Shown: piece by piece, positions 8,790-17,677 of the stretch | Layout of the letters: each line of letters starts with the position of its first letter | Numbering within the stretch: position 1 is the first letter of the stretch | Source: CAVYGM01 sp963768025 | Lineage (GTDB): Bacteria > Bacteroidota > Bacteroidia > Cytophagales > Spirosomataceae | Length of the DNA stretch: 64,000 nt | Reading direction: 5' to 3' | Assembly (NCBI GenBank): GCA_963768025.1 | Contig: CAVYGM010000042.1 | Coordinates: 186,001-250,000, forward strand | Notes under the pieces: model-generated | Database searches by the model: none | Seen by the model: only the letters and a program-made list of their open reading frames with translations | Told to the model about the DNA's origin: nothing | Position numbers and translations under genes: made by a program

Positions 8790-9584
8790 ATGAACGAATC
8801 ACTTGAAACCATCAGGCAGCGGATTGAACCCCTCCGGCAGCAGATCATAAACCATAAAGTATACTCCGTCATTAGAGATGTAGAGGATCTGCGGCTATTC
8901 ATGGAACACCACGTGTACGCCGTATGGGACTTCATGTCGCTGCTGAAAGCTTTACAAAACAACCTGACGTGCACGTCGGTCCCCTGGTTTCCCAAGGGCT
9001 CAGCCGATACCCGCTACCTGATCAATGAAATAGTAATTGGCGAAGAATCCGATGTTGATGAACGGGGGAACCGGACGAGTCATTTTGAGCTGTACCTGGA
9101 TGCCATGCGGCAATGCGGGGCCAATACAGAACCCATTGAAAAATTCATCAACGCCCTACAACACAGCGGAGACTTGCCGCACGCTCTGAACGTTTCCGAC
9201 GCGCCAAAGGCCGCATCCGATTTTGTGGCGTATACCTTTGACGTGATCGGGAGTGGAAAAGAATATTTACAGGCCGCTATTTTTACCTTTGGCCGCGAAG
9301 ATCTCATCCCAGGCATGTTTATTTCGATTGTGAATGACATGCACCAGGCCTTTCCCGATAGCATCACGACTTTTAAATACTACCTCGAACGGCATATTGA
9401 GGTAGATGGCGATCACCACAGCCAATTGGCGCTGCAAATGACCGCTACCCTATGTGGCGAAAACACCCACTACTGGCAGGAAGCCGAAGTAGCCGTGGTT
9501 CAGTGCCTCCAAAAGCGCCTTGCGCTGTGGGATGGTATCTATCAGGAAATTGCCCGCCGCAAAGAGCTGGAAATAGTATTCTAA
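8790..9584 (+). CDS. DUF3050 family protein (haem oxygenase-like fold)
   Basis: A 264-aa soluble protein matching DUF3050, with the signatures INHKVYSVIRDVEDLRLFMEHHVYAVWDFMSLLKALQ and VPWFPKGSADTRYLINEIVIGEESD. The conserved histidines and carboxylates (FMEHHVYAVWDFM, HIEVDGDHHSQLA) fit a haem-oxygenase-like, possibly di-iron, four-helix fold. This is inference from the family, whose reaction is not known to me. Full family length. It ends at a bidirectional terminator shared with the next, convergent gene. Confidence 0.85.
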   Translation: MNESLETIRQRIEPLRQQIINHKVYSVIRDVEDLRLFMEHHVYAVWDFMSLLKALQNNLTCTSVPWFPKGSADTRYLINEIVIGEESDVDERGNRTSHFELYLDAMRQCGANTEPIEKFINALQHSGDLPHALNVSDAPKAASDFVAYTFDVIGSGKEYLQAAIFTFGREDLIPGMFISIVNDMHQAFPDSITTFKYYLERHIEVDGDHHSQLALQMTATLCGENTHYWQEAEVAVVQCLQKRLALWDGIYQEIARRKELEIVF

Positions 9585-9621
9585 ATACGAATGGCGGGCT
9601 CAGAAAGCCCGCCATTCGTAT
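9585..9621. terminator. Bidirectional terminator
   Basis: A perfect 16-bp inverted repeat (ATACGAATGGCGGGCT / AGCCCGCCATTCGTAT) with a 5-base loop lies between two convergent genes. It overlaps the stop region of the minus-strand gene by one base. Confidence 0.85.
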
Positions 9622-10262
9622 CATAAACTATTAGCAACAAAAGGTGCCTTGCGGATATAAGCTCCCGCCGAAAGCTCCTGCACCAGAAAACGAGCGAGGG
9701 AAGCGGCACTTATTTCTTTGCTGGGGCAGTCGTGCAGGCTCACCTTGCTCGCTGGCAGGTCGTCGGTTAGCAGAATCATGGGGAGCCTCACGAGCGTCCA
9801 ATCTACGGTGCTTTGCGCCAGGAGCTGATATTCCACTTGCTTGTCGGCAGTGGTAAAGGGGTAGTGTTCCTGCATCCAGGTGGTAGCGGCCACTACCCAG
9901 GGGCTTGCGCAATCTTCGGGGGTAGCCACATGAAGCCCCGTAAGCTGAATGTACCGCCGCACCTTTTCTTCTTCCATGACTCGCAGCACGTGGGTAGTGG
10001 CTTCACTAAAAATGGTTGGCTCGCCTACCGGCTGCCCCAGGGTACTTATAACCGCTCCGCATCCCTCAACTAGTTTCTTTATGGTGGTATAGGAACGGGC
10101 GTCACCGGCCACCACCTCCACGGAGTCCGGTACATAGGGGTACTTTTCAGGATTTCTCAGGAGTAATCGGATGGAATAGCCTTGATTGAGCAATTCTTTG
10201 ACGAGGTATCGTCCGGCCTTGCCGGTACCGCCGATGACGGCAATTTTTGGGTGTTTTCTCAT
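9621..10262 (-). CDS. NAD(P)-binding, NmrA-like oxidoreductase
   Basis: A 213-aa atypical short-chain dehydrogenase/NmrA-like protein. A Rossmann dinucleotide motif, IAVIGGTGKAGRYLVKELL (GxxGxxG, residues ~8-26), is followed by R33 and R37 in RLLLRNPEKYP, suggesting NADPH rather than NADH. Mid-protein VISTLGQPVGEP and RYIQLTGLHV are typical of this group. The canonical YxxxK pair is not evident, so it may be a redox sensor, an NADPH-dependent reductase or a flavin reductase homologue. Substrate unknown. Confidence 0.82.
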   Translation of the reverse strand: MRKHPKIAVIGGTGKAGRYLVKELLNQGYSIRLLLRNPEKYPYVPDSVEVVAGDARSYTTIKKLVEGCGAVISTLGQPVGEPTIFSEATTHVLRVMEEEKVRRYIQLTGLHVATPEDCASPWVVAATTWMQEHYPFTTADKQVEYQLLAQSTVDWTLVRLPMILLTDDLPASKVSLHDCPSKEISAASLARFLVQELSAGAYIRKAPFVANSL

Positions 10263-10577
10263 TTTTTCTTTTTGTAAATAGGCAGGAAATAAAAATCTGG
10301 TACGGTTTTGTTCCTAAAAACAAAGCCGAGCATTCGCGGCATACCGAAGCGACTGCCGGGATGAAAGGGGCGCTATTTACAATGAGAATCGAATCTGGCA
10401 AAGATAAGCGCTGGTCGTGAGAGTTACCGACAATTTTGTGGATAATAGCCCGTTATTCCCGTTTTTTTAGTATCTTGTTGATTCGGATTTCTTCCAAGTT
10501 TTCCTTTCCACCTCTATTTTCTGCGGAGTTGGCACAGCTTTTTCGCAGGATTTAAAACAAAATTTCTCTCTCAAATT
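10263..10577 (+). promoter_or_regulatory. Divergent intergenic region upstream of the trehalose synthase gene
   Basis: 315 bases with no gene. The minus strand has TATCTTTG at 10399-10406, which fits TAnnTTTG for the NmrA-like gene. No clear -7 element is seen for the plus-strand gene, although the region just before it is T-rich. Confidence 0.25.
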
Positions 10578-13500
10578 ATGATCCCAAAAAACACTGCACT
10601 GGACGATAACCTGCACTGGTATAAGGATGCTGTTATCTACGAACTACACATAAAAGCTTTCCGGGATGGCAATGGCGATGGCATTGGCGATTTCCAGGGC
10701 ATCATGGAACGGCTCGATTACCTGGAAGACCTGGGTGTGACGGCCATTTGGCTGCTTCCTTTTTATCCGTCGCCACTCCGCGACGACGGCTACGACATCG
10801 CCGACTACTACACCATCAATCCCTCCTACGGCGATATTGACCAGTTGAAGGCTTTTATGGACGAAGCCCACAAGCGGAATCTGAAGGTCATCATTGAACT
10901 GGTTATTAACCATACCTCCGACCAGCACCCCTGGTTTCAGCGGGCCCGGCGAGCACCGAAGGGCTCGCCCGAGCGGGAGTTTTACGTCTGGACGGACGAC
11001 TCCACGCAGTATAAAGATGTTCGGATTATTTTTCAGGATTTCGAAACCTCCAACTGGACCTGGGACCCCGTGGCACAGCAGTACTACTGGCACCGGTTTT
11101 TCCACCATCAGCCCGATCTGAATTATGACAGTCCGCTCGTACAGGAAGAAATTTTTACTATTCTGGAATTTTGGTGCGACATGGGGGTAGACGGCTTCCG
11201 GCTCGATGCCGTGCCGTACCTGTTTGAGCGCGAGGGCACCAACGGAGAAAACTTACCCGAAACCCACGCCTTTCTCAAAAAAATAAGGAAGAGAGTCGAC
11301 GATAAGTACCCTGGTACCGTGCTCCTCGCCGAGGCTAACATGTGGCCCGAAGATTCGGCCTCGTATTTTGGCAACGGCGACGAGTGCCACATGAACTACC
11401 ACTTCCCGGTCATGCCTCGCATGTTCATGGCTTTGCAAATGGAAGACCGGTACCCTATCACCGATATATTTGACCAAACGCCCGACATCCCCGACACCTG
11501 CCAGTGGGCTATGTTCCTCAGAAATCATGACGAGCTGACCCTCGAAATGGTGACCGATGAAGAGCGAGACTACATGTACAAGGCCTACGCCAAAGATCCA
11601 AAGGCGCGCATCAACCTGGGGATCCGCCACCGGCTGGCTCCGCTCATGGACAACAACCGCCGGAAGATCGAGCTGATGAATTGTCTGCTGTTTTCGCTCA
11701 ACGGCACGCCGGTGATCTACTACGGCGACGAGATTGGCATGGGCGATAATTTTTACCTCGGCGACCGCGACGGTGTGCGTACCCCCATGCAGTGGTCGCC
11801 CGACCGCAACGCCGGGTTTTCGGAAACCAACCCGCAGCGGCTGTACCTGCCCGTGATCCTGGACCCTGAGTACCATTACGAGTCGGTGAACGTCGAAACC
11901 CAGCGCCGCAATACGTCGTCGTTGCTGTGGTTTATGAAGCGGATGATCACCATGCGCAAGAAATACAAGGCATTCAGCCGGGGCGACATGCGGTTTATTC
12001 CCGTAAGCAATCCTAAAATCCTGGCCTTTACCCGTAGCTATGAGGACGAGACGATTCTGGTGTTAGTGAATTTGTCGCGCTATACCCAACCCGCCGAGTT
12101 GGATCTGGACGAGTACAAAGGCTACATGCCCGTGGATGTTTTCAGCAAAAACCGCTTTCCGGCCATCCGGGAGGACAGCCCCTATTTCTTTACTCTGGGC
12201 TCGCACGGCTACCAATGGTTCGTGCTGGAAAAAGCACACCCCGAGGTAAGCGACGGCTATAACCTGCCTTCGTTTAGCCTCACAAGCTGGGAGGCTATCG
12301 GAAGCAAAAGTTCGATCAAAACTCTGGAAAATCGAATTTTGAATAAGTACCTCGCCAGCGTAAGTTGGTTTATCGGCAAGGACCGCACGGTGGTGAGCAT
12401 GGAGGTGATGGAACACACAGAGGTGGATTTGGGCGACAGAAAAGCCCTGATGCTGCTGCTGGAAGTTCAGTACGAAAGCGGCCTGCCCGAACATTACCAG
12501 CTTCCACTGGCCTTTGTAAAAGAAGAAACTTCCCGGAAAATTTCTGAAAATTGCCCTCCCGCTGTTATCGCCAGTTTGAAAATTGGAGAGGACGAAGGCC
12601 TGCTGGTTGACGCCTACTATACCGTTGAGTTCCACCGAATGATGCTGGGGGGCCTACGAAAAAATGCCACAGTGAAGGTAGCCGGCGGTAGCCTGGCTTT
12701 TCATACGCACAAGGCAAAAGACCTGCCTACGCCCGAGGAGATGAAAACCAGAATGCACGCCAACGGGCACGAAACGATCATTACCTATGACAACAGCTAC
12801 GCGCTCAAGCTATACCGGAGAGTAGAGAAAACGACGAATCCGGATACCGAAATAACCCGAATGCTAACCGAGAAGGCTCATTTTGCGCAGATGCTCCCCT
12901 ATACCGGTACTGTGGAATGGAAAATCGGCAAGGAGGTATATACGCTGGGACTCTTGCAGAAAACCGTGGAAAGCCATGGCGAAGGATGGAGCTTCATGAT
13001 GGAACGCATGAACAATTACTACGAGCGGATTCTGGCGCTGGAAGCGGATAAGCGCCCGGCGTACACGTCCCGAGGCGACATTTTCACTCCTATCGCTTAC
13101 GAGGCTATTCCCGCTGACTATAAGGATTTGCTGGGAGGGCCCATTGTGGAAGCGGTACGCCTGCTCGGCGTTCGTACCGGTGAGTTGCATACGGCTTTGG
13201 CTGCCGGAGGAGGTGCGGAGTTTGCGCCGGAGGGCTTTTCGCTGCACTACCAGCGGTCGCTCTACTCGGGACTACAGTCGCTGGTACGCGCCACCTACCA
13301 AAACCAAGCGCAGAATCTGAAAGAATTACCCGAGGGGGTTCGGAAAGAGGTGAAGGACATTCTGGCCCGCAAAACTGAGGTCCTTACACTGCTCAAACGG
13401 ATTTATGCCAAGAAAATGGATGTGGTCAAAATCCGGATTCATGGCAATTACGACCTAAATCACGTATTGTTTACGGGAAAAGACCTGGCCATCTGTGATT

Positions 13501-13904
13501 TTGGCGGGAACCCCACACGGAGTTTCAGCGAGCGCCGACTCAAACGCTCTCCCCTGCGCGACGTGGCGGGTATGATCCATTCGTTCAATTATGCTGCCTA
13601 CGCGGGGCTGCTGCTCAACAACCAGATTCGGAACGAGGATATTTCCAAACTGACGCCCTTTGCCGAAATGTGGATTCAGTACGTGTCCGGACTATTTATG
13701 CAGTCGTATCTTGATACGGTCAAAGGCAGCGCTTTTATTCCCGACAACGAACAGGATCTGAGTGTTTTGCTGCAAACCTATCTGTTGGAAAAAGCTATTT
13801 TTGACCTAAACCACGAGCTAGACGAACGCCCCGATTGGGTGGTGGTGCCGCTCCAGATCATTAAGTCCATGCTTTCTGAAACACCCGTGGAAGCGGAGCA
13901 ATAG
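10578..13904 (+). CDS. treS: Trehalose synthase fused to a (probably inactive) maltokinase domain
   Basis: A 1108-aa fusion. The N-terminal ~550 residues are GH13 trehalose synthase (maltose to trehalose isomerisation) with nucleophile D210 (GFRLDAVPY), acid/base E252 (LLAEANMWPED) and D318 (NHDE). The C-terminal ~500 residues align with maltokinase, which normally phosphorylates maltose to maltose-1-phosphate for the GlgE glucan pathway. The usual kinase motifs are HGDYHLGQVL and IDFEGEP. Here they read HGNYDLNHVL (H955-H962) and CDFGGNP (D974-P979), so the catalytic Asp is Asn and both Glu of the second motif are lost. The adjoining family sequence SERRLKRSPLRDVAGM is intact. The amylase half looks functional and the kinase half looks catalytically impaired. 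No glgE or glgB is in the window. Confidence 0.92.
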   Translation: MIPKNTALDDNLHWYKDAVIYELHIKAFRDGNGDGIGDFQGIMERLDYLEDLGVTAIWLLPFYPSPLRDDGYDIADYYTINPSYGDIDQLKAFMDEAHKRNLKVIIELVINHTSDQHPWFQRARRAPKGSPEREFYVWTDDSTQYKDVRIIFQDFETSNWTWDPVAQQYYWHRFFHHQPDLNYDSPLVQEEIFTILEFWCDMGVDGFRLDAVPYLFEREGTNGENLPETHAFLKKIRKRVDDKYPGTVLLAEANMWPEDSASYFGNGDECHMNYHFPVMPRMFMALQMEDRYPITDIFDQTPDIPDTCQWAMFLRNHDELTLEMVTDEERDYMYKAYAKDPKARINLGIRHRLAPLMDNNRRKIELMNCLLFSLNGTPVIYYGDEIGMGDNFYLGDRDGVRTPMQWSPDRNAGFSETNPQRLYLPVILDPEYHYESVNVETQRRNTSSLLWFMKRMITMRKKYKAFSRGDMRFIPVSNPKILAFTRSYEDETILVLVNLSRYTQPAELDLDEYKGYMPVDVFSKNRFPAIREDSPYFFTLGSHGYQWFVLEKAHPEVSDGYNLPSFSLTSWEAIGSKSSIKTLENRILNKYLASVSWFIGKDRTVVSMEVMEHTEVDLGDRKALMLLLEVQYESGLPEHYQLPLAFVKEETSRKISENCPPAVIASLKIGEDEGLLVDAYYTVEFHRMMLGGLRKNATVKVAGGSLAFHTHKAKDLPTPEEMKTRMHANGHETIITYDNSYALKLYRRVEKTTNPDTEITRMLTEKAHFAQMLPYTGTVEWKIGKEVYTLGLLQKTVESHGEGWSFMMERMNNYYERILALEADKRPAYTSRGDIFTPIAYEAIPADYKDLLGGPIVEAVRLLGVRTGELHTALAAGGGAEFAPEGFSLHYQRSLYSGLQSLVRATYQNQAQNLKELPEGVRKEVKDILARKTEVLTLLKRIYAKKMDVVKIRIHGNYDLNHVLFTGKDLAICDFGGNPTRSFSERRLKRSPLRDVAGMIHSFNYAAYAGLLLNNQIRNEDISKLTPFAEMWIQYVSGLFMQSYLDTVKGSAFIPDNEQDLSVLLQTYLLEKAIFDLNHELDERPDWVVVPLQIIKSMLSETPVEAEQ

Positions 13905-13924
13905 CCGGTAGTGTATCCCAGAAG

Positions 13925-13962
13925 AAAGACCAGAGCCGCGGTAAACCGAAGCTCTGGTCTTT
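13925..13962. terminator. Bidirectional terminator
   Basis: AAAGACCAGAGC pairs perfectly with GCTCTGGTCTTT around a 14-base loop. It lies between the convergent treS and GH28 genes, with T runs on both strands. Confidence 0.85.
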
Positions 13963-13984
13963 CGTTTTTGGTCGGACATCAGCC

Positions 13985-15430
13985 CTATTCCTGTCCAAGC
14001 TCCAACTTCTTTCCGTTGATGGTTACATTGGTTGCCTGAATACCCTTCGCGTTTTTGAACGTATAGGGAGTTTTTACACCCTTGATTGTCACGTTGATGA
14101 GGCGGATATTCTGCACGGGCGATTCCGGGTAGCCTTCCAGCAGAATGCCCGTTTTGCCGCCTTGCTCCACGGTCATGTTGCGTACCTCTATATTCCGGAT
14201 GGTGGGCATATGCGTACCTGTATCTTCGTAGACCATGGTGGCGATGATGGTTTGCTCCTTCACCTGCCCCACTTCTATATCTTTCAGGTACACATTCTCT
14301 ACCACGCCGCCCCTGGCCGTGTTGGTCTTGATGCGCAGGGCGCGTTCCAGCTCGGGGCTGCTCATTTTACAGTCGTGGGCAAACACATTTCTGACGCCGC
14401 CCGAAATCTCACTACCCAGCACTACCCCGCCGTGGCCGTTGGCCATGGTGCAGTTGCGGATAATGATGTTTTCGCTCGGTACATTGATACGCCGCCCGTC
14501 GGCGTTACGGCCCGACTTGATGGCAATGCAGTCGTCGCCGGTATTAAAATAGCAATTCTCGATCAGTACATTCTTGCAGGATTCAGGGTCGCAGCCGTCG
14601 TTGTTGGGGCCATTGCTGGTCAGGGTTACTTTATTGATCGTGACGTTGGTACATAGCACTGGGTTCAGTAGCCACATCGGCGAGTTGATGAGAGTAACGC
14701 CTTCGATCAGCACATTTTCGCAGCGATATGGCTGCACAAATTGCGGCCGCAGATAGGAGCCGTTGCCAAATTTCCGGTCCTGAACGGGTACCCCCTTCTC
14801 GGCCATGTCGAACAGGGCCGCGCGCTTGTCCTTGTCCAGCTGGCTCGGTGTACCGGCCTTAAAGCCGTAGTGGGGCTGTCCCTTCCAGGGCCACCAGTTG
14901 GTTTCATTGGCCTGCCCGTCCAGGGTACCTTCGCCGGTGATGGCGATGTTTTTTTGTTCAAAAGCGTAGATCAACGGCGAATAGCCCATCAGTTCCACCC
15001 CCTCCCAGCGGGTATAGACCATCGGCAGGTAGTCGTCGGGGCGGGTGGAGAAGGCAAGGATAGCCCCCTTGCTCACGTGCAGGTTGACGTTGCTTTTCAG
15101 GTGAATGGCTCCCGTCAAAAATTTTCCCTCGGGTACCACCACCCGGCCGCCGCCTTCCTGGTTACAGGCTTCAATGGCCTTGCGAATGGCTTCGGTGCAG
15201 TCGGTTTTTCCGTCGGCTACGGCTCCGTAGCTGGTGATGGGGTAGTCTTTGTTCCGAAAAACGGGACGTTTTATTTGTTTTAAAATGGCGGGTACCTGGC
15301 TCCACGGGTCGCTTTTATCAGCTATTGTACTACCTGAATTTGTATTAGTTGAAGTCATGCTGCACGAGGCAAGGCTCAATGCAGCGATCAGGATGAGAAT
15401 CTGAGGAAGGTACTTTGGAAGCTTCACCAT
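13985..15430 (-). CDS. Glycoside hydrolase family 28 (polygalacturonase-type) lipoprotein
   Basis: A 481-aa secreted right-handed beta-helix enzyme. A lipoprotein signal (LSLASC) with Cys at residue ~23 suggests membrane anchoring. It has the pectate-lyase-like start ITSYGAVADGKTDCTEAIRKAI and the GH28 catalytic blocks in order: NGPNNDGCDPESC (NxD), TGDDCIAIKSG (DD) and NGHGGVVLGSE (GHG), followed by RIKTN (RIK). GH28 enzymes hydrolyse galacturonan or rhamnogalacturonan. All catalytic residues are present. No other pectin genes are adjacent, so it is not part of an obvious polysaccharide utilisation locus here. The exact substrate (poly- or rhamno-galacturonan, endo or exo) cannot be decided. 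Confidence 0.92.
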   Translation of the reverse strand: MVKLPKYLPQILILIAALSLASCSMTSTNTNSGSTIADKSDPWSQVPAILKQIKRPVFRNKDYPITSYGAVADGKTDCTEAIRKAIEACNQEGGGRVVVPEGKFLTGAIHLKSNVNLHVSKGAILAFSTRPDDYLPMVYTRWEGVELMGYSPLIYAFEQKNIAITGEGTLDGQANETNWWPWKGQPHYGFKAGTPSQLDKDKRAALFDMAEKGVPVQDRKFGNGSYLRPQFVQPYRCENVLIEGVTLINSPMWLLNPVLCTNVTINKVTLTSNGPNNDGCDPESCKNVLIENCYFNTGDDCIAIKSGRNADGRRINVPSENIIIRNCTMANGHGGVVLGSEISGGVRNVFAHDCKMSSPELERALRIKTNTARGGVVENVYLKDIEVGQVKEQTIIATMVYEDTGTHMPTIRNIEVRNMTVEQGGKTGILLEGYPESPVQNIRLINVTIKGVKTPYTFKNAKGIQATNVTINGKKLELGQE

Positions 15431-15532
15431 GGGGCTTTGTATGGGGTAGTTGTTTCGTTCGCTACCCTGTATGACTGTAAAAAAGGCGCATTACCCGTAG
15501 CAGACGTCGAAATCTCCGGGCACAGCGTGTAA

Positions 15533-16324
15533 TTACAGATCATACCGGCTCACAAAGCTTTGGTCATTCCCCACTGCCGGATAGTAGTAGTAGAACACGA
15601 TTAGTTTTGTTTTGGTAGGGATACTCTTACGGAACGTATTGTTGACGCGGGCATTTTTGCGTAGTTGTTCCGAGAAAAGTTGTGCAAGTTTTGGATTATC
15701 GAAGGATTGGAGTGCCGTTATTTTGTCAATGGATAAATCTTCGTTGACATCCAGTTCGTACACTGCAAATCTATTCTGATTATCAAACCCTCTAAAAGCA
15801 GTGGTTTTATGTAGTTCGATACCAATACCAAACAGAGTCAGATTGTAGGGATTAACCCTTTCTAATTCATTATTTTTCAGATAAGAAAGCACCTCTTGTT
15901 TCAACTCTATTTTCTTTTTATAATTCGCTGCCGCCCTGGGGTACCTGGCATCTTCAAGGTCGCGGTCGATCTGTAGACTACCCGAGCAAGCTCCAAAAAC
16001 AGGGACATCATTATCTCCCATAGACGCAAAGATGAGCCAGGTAGAGCCCTTTGGTACCTCAAATGCGCACGAACTATTAGATGCCATATTCACCCTTATA
16101 GAAGGGACTGCCTTTCCCCTGTATAGCTGTATTATCTCAACTTTCAAAGAATGATAGTCGCCTTCCAGAGTACCATGTTCGCGATCCAGGGTGACCTCTG
16201 TAACTTTTACAGTAGCTATAAACGCTGAGTGCCCATAGTAGTCCATTAAGGGAACAGTCATGCATATGCAGCCAAAAGTTTGAAAGGACAGGAGGGCGAA
16301 GAGGAAGCAAAGGACGGTTTTCAT
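15533..16324 (-). CDS. Secreted protein with TIMP/NTR-like N-terminal domain
   Basis: A 263-aa protein with a signal peptide ending FQTFG, after which the mature chain starts CICMTVPLMDYYGHSAFIATVKVTEV. A mature N-terminus C-x-C followed by a short beta-barrel with later cysteines (SSCAFEVPKGSTWLIFAS, GACSGSL) resembles the netrin/TIMP module, whose N-terminal cysteine can chelate metal in eukaryotic metalloprotease inhibitors. The rest (about residues 130-263) is not recognised. Bacterial members are uncharacterised. Base composition is lower in GC than neighbouring genes, but coding quality is good. Confidence 0.6.
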   Translation of the reverse strand: MKTVLCFLFALLSFQTFGCICMTVPLMDYYGHSAFIATVKVTEVTLDREHGTLEGDYHSLKVEIIQLYRGKAVPSIRVNMASNSSCAFEVPKGSTWLIFASMGDNDVPVFGACSGSLQIDRDLEDARYPRAAANYKKKIELKQEVLSYLKNNELERVNPYNLTLFGIGIELHKTTAFRGFDNQNRFAVYELDVNEDLSIDKITALQSFDNPKLAQLFSEQLRKNARVNNTFRKSIPTKTKLIVFYYYYPAVGNDQSFVSRYDL

Positions 16325-16374
16325 GGTATAGACAGGTAGGTTGTGATTACTTTCTAACTCTGAACCTCCTCAAC

Positions 16375-16683
16375 TCAAAGCGATTTGAGCTGGGGTTTGT
16401 CCTTCTTCCAGATGTCGCCGTACTTCTCTTCCTGTTTCGAAAACTGGCTCTTCACAAAGGGGCAGTAGGTGGCTACCATCAGGTGATGGGCGCGGGCGTA
16501 GTCGGCCATGGCGTCCAGGAGTTGGAGGGCTAGCCCCTGCCCCTGCTTTTGTTCCAGCACGGCGGTGTGGTACACGGCCATTTCGTCTCCTACCACACCC
16601 ACGATCATTTCGGCTACCCGTTCGCCGTTTTCCTCGATCACAAAAGAGCCTTTGTCGTTGGGGATATAGTCTGCTTTAGTCAT
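16375..16683 (-). CDS. Small GNAT-like N-acetyltransferase (YjdJ/NATD1 type)
   Basis: A 102-aa single-domain acetyltransferase of the short GNAT clade. The strand EMIVGVVGDEMAVYHTAVLEQKQGQGLALQLLDAMADYARAHHL contains the acetyl-CoA loop (Q/RxxGxG-like QGQGLA). It ends VATYCPFVKSQFSKQEEKYGDIW, the usual C-terminal signature of this family. Substrate unknown. No operon partner. Confidence 0.85.
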   Translation of the reverse strand: MTKADYIPNDKGSFVIEENGERVAEMIVGVVGDEMAVYHTAVLEQKQGQGLALQLLDAMADYARAHHLMVATYCPFVKSQFSKQEEKYGDIWKKDKPQLKSL

Positions 16684-16782
16684 GGTTGTTTCTTTAAGAA
16701 GCTATTTCACAAAAAGAACGTGCCATTTTCAAATTGGTACGAAACCATACTATCCCTACGCACGCTGGCTTCCTGGTTGTTC

Positions 16783-17655
16783 CTATCGTATAGTTTGCAG
16801 GGCGTACCGGTCCAGCAGGGTACGGTTGCGGTAGAGCGCAAATTCTTCTCTTCCCAGTTTTATCATTTTTCCCGCGCCTTTTTGATCGTAAACGAGGATT
16901 TTGTCAGTTCCTCGTTCGATGGTAAACAAAAGCTTTTTGCCAAAGAGCGCCGAACCCCACACCTGCATGGTGCGGTCGTGGTTGGTTAGTTCCACTCTGA
17001 AATGCCTGCCCAACTCAACTACCTTTTCGTTTTTTTGAAACTCCCGACTCGACAGCCACTTATCCAGCGCATAGCTCCCATCCGGCTGCTGACGGAGGAT
17101 ATCCCGCGCCCGGTGCTTTCCCCGGTACACCACCGAAGAGTCGCGCTGCACTATGGCGTAGTCACGGACAAATTTCCCTCCAAATGAAAGACTATCCGGC
17201 CCGCCGTCACGCACCAAAAGAGGAACAATCCGGTCTTTATGCTCGTAGCTTTTCAGCAGTGAATCCTGACGGAAGGTGTAATACTCGATACCCCGTTTTC
17301 CCCGGGACATATCTTCTTTTTTTATTTTGAAAACCGGCTCACCCTCAACCCCCAGCAGGAAATTGACCCTGATACTCAGATTACCATTCAGATCGTAAAA
17401 AAGCCCATTGCCCAGATCAAAGCCCAACGGATGGTAGGGGACATCCTGGTAGGTAACCGTATTTTCGGATACCTGCCGGGACGTTTGCTGCCGCACCAGA
17501 TCCACGCGTAGTTCCGTGGGCTCGGCCAGGGGGGCGAGTCGAAGGGCCCCAAAGGCAACGCGGTGGAGGGTCCGAATTTCGGATTTGTCGAGGGTAGCGC
17601 AGGCCTGGCACGTAATCAATACCCCCAAAGTAAGCAATCTGGAAAATGTTTTCAT
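16783..17655 (-). CDS. Lipoprotein of unknown function
   Basis: I choose the start at 17655 rather than upstream because MKTFSRLLTLGVLITCQAC is a textbook lipoprotein leader (cleavage before C16 or C19); the extension to 17724 would bury it. The mature ~270 residues are predicted beta-rich and contain FDLGNGLFYDLNGNLSIRVNFLLG and MQVWGSALFGKKLLFTIERGTDKILVYD, but I recognise no family. The gene ends immediately before the downstream barrel gene in the same direction (start 22 bases after the barrel stop), so the two are probably co-transcribed and both act in the envelope. Confidence 0.72.
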   Translation of the reverse strand: MKTFSRLLTLGVLITCQACATLDKSEIRTLHRVAFGALRLAPLAEPTELRVDLVRQQTSRQVSENTVTYQDVPYHPLGFDLGNGLFYDLNGNLSIRVNFLLGVEGEPVFKIKKEDMSRGKRGIEYYTFRQDSLLKSYEHKDRIVPLLVRDGGPDSLSFGGKFVRDYAIVQRDSSVVYRGKHRARDILRQQPDGSYALDKWLSSREFQKNEKVVELGRHFRVELTNHDRTMQVWGSALFGKKLLFTIERGTDKILVYDQKGAGKMIKLGREEFALYRNRTLLDRYALQTIR

Positions 17656-17677
17656 GGATCGGATTGTCAACGTAGCA

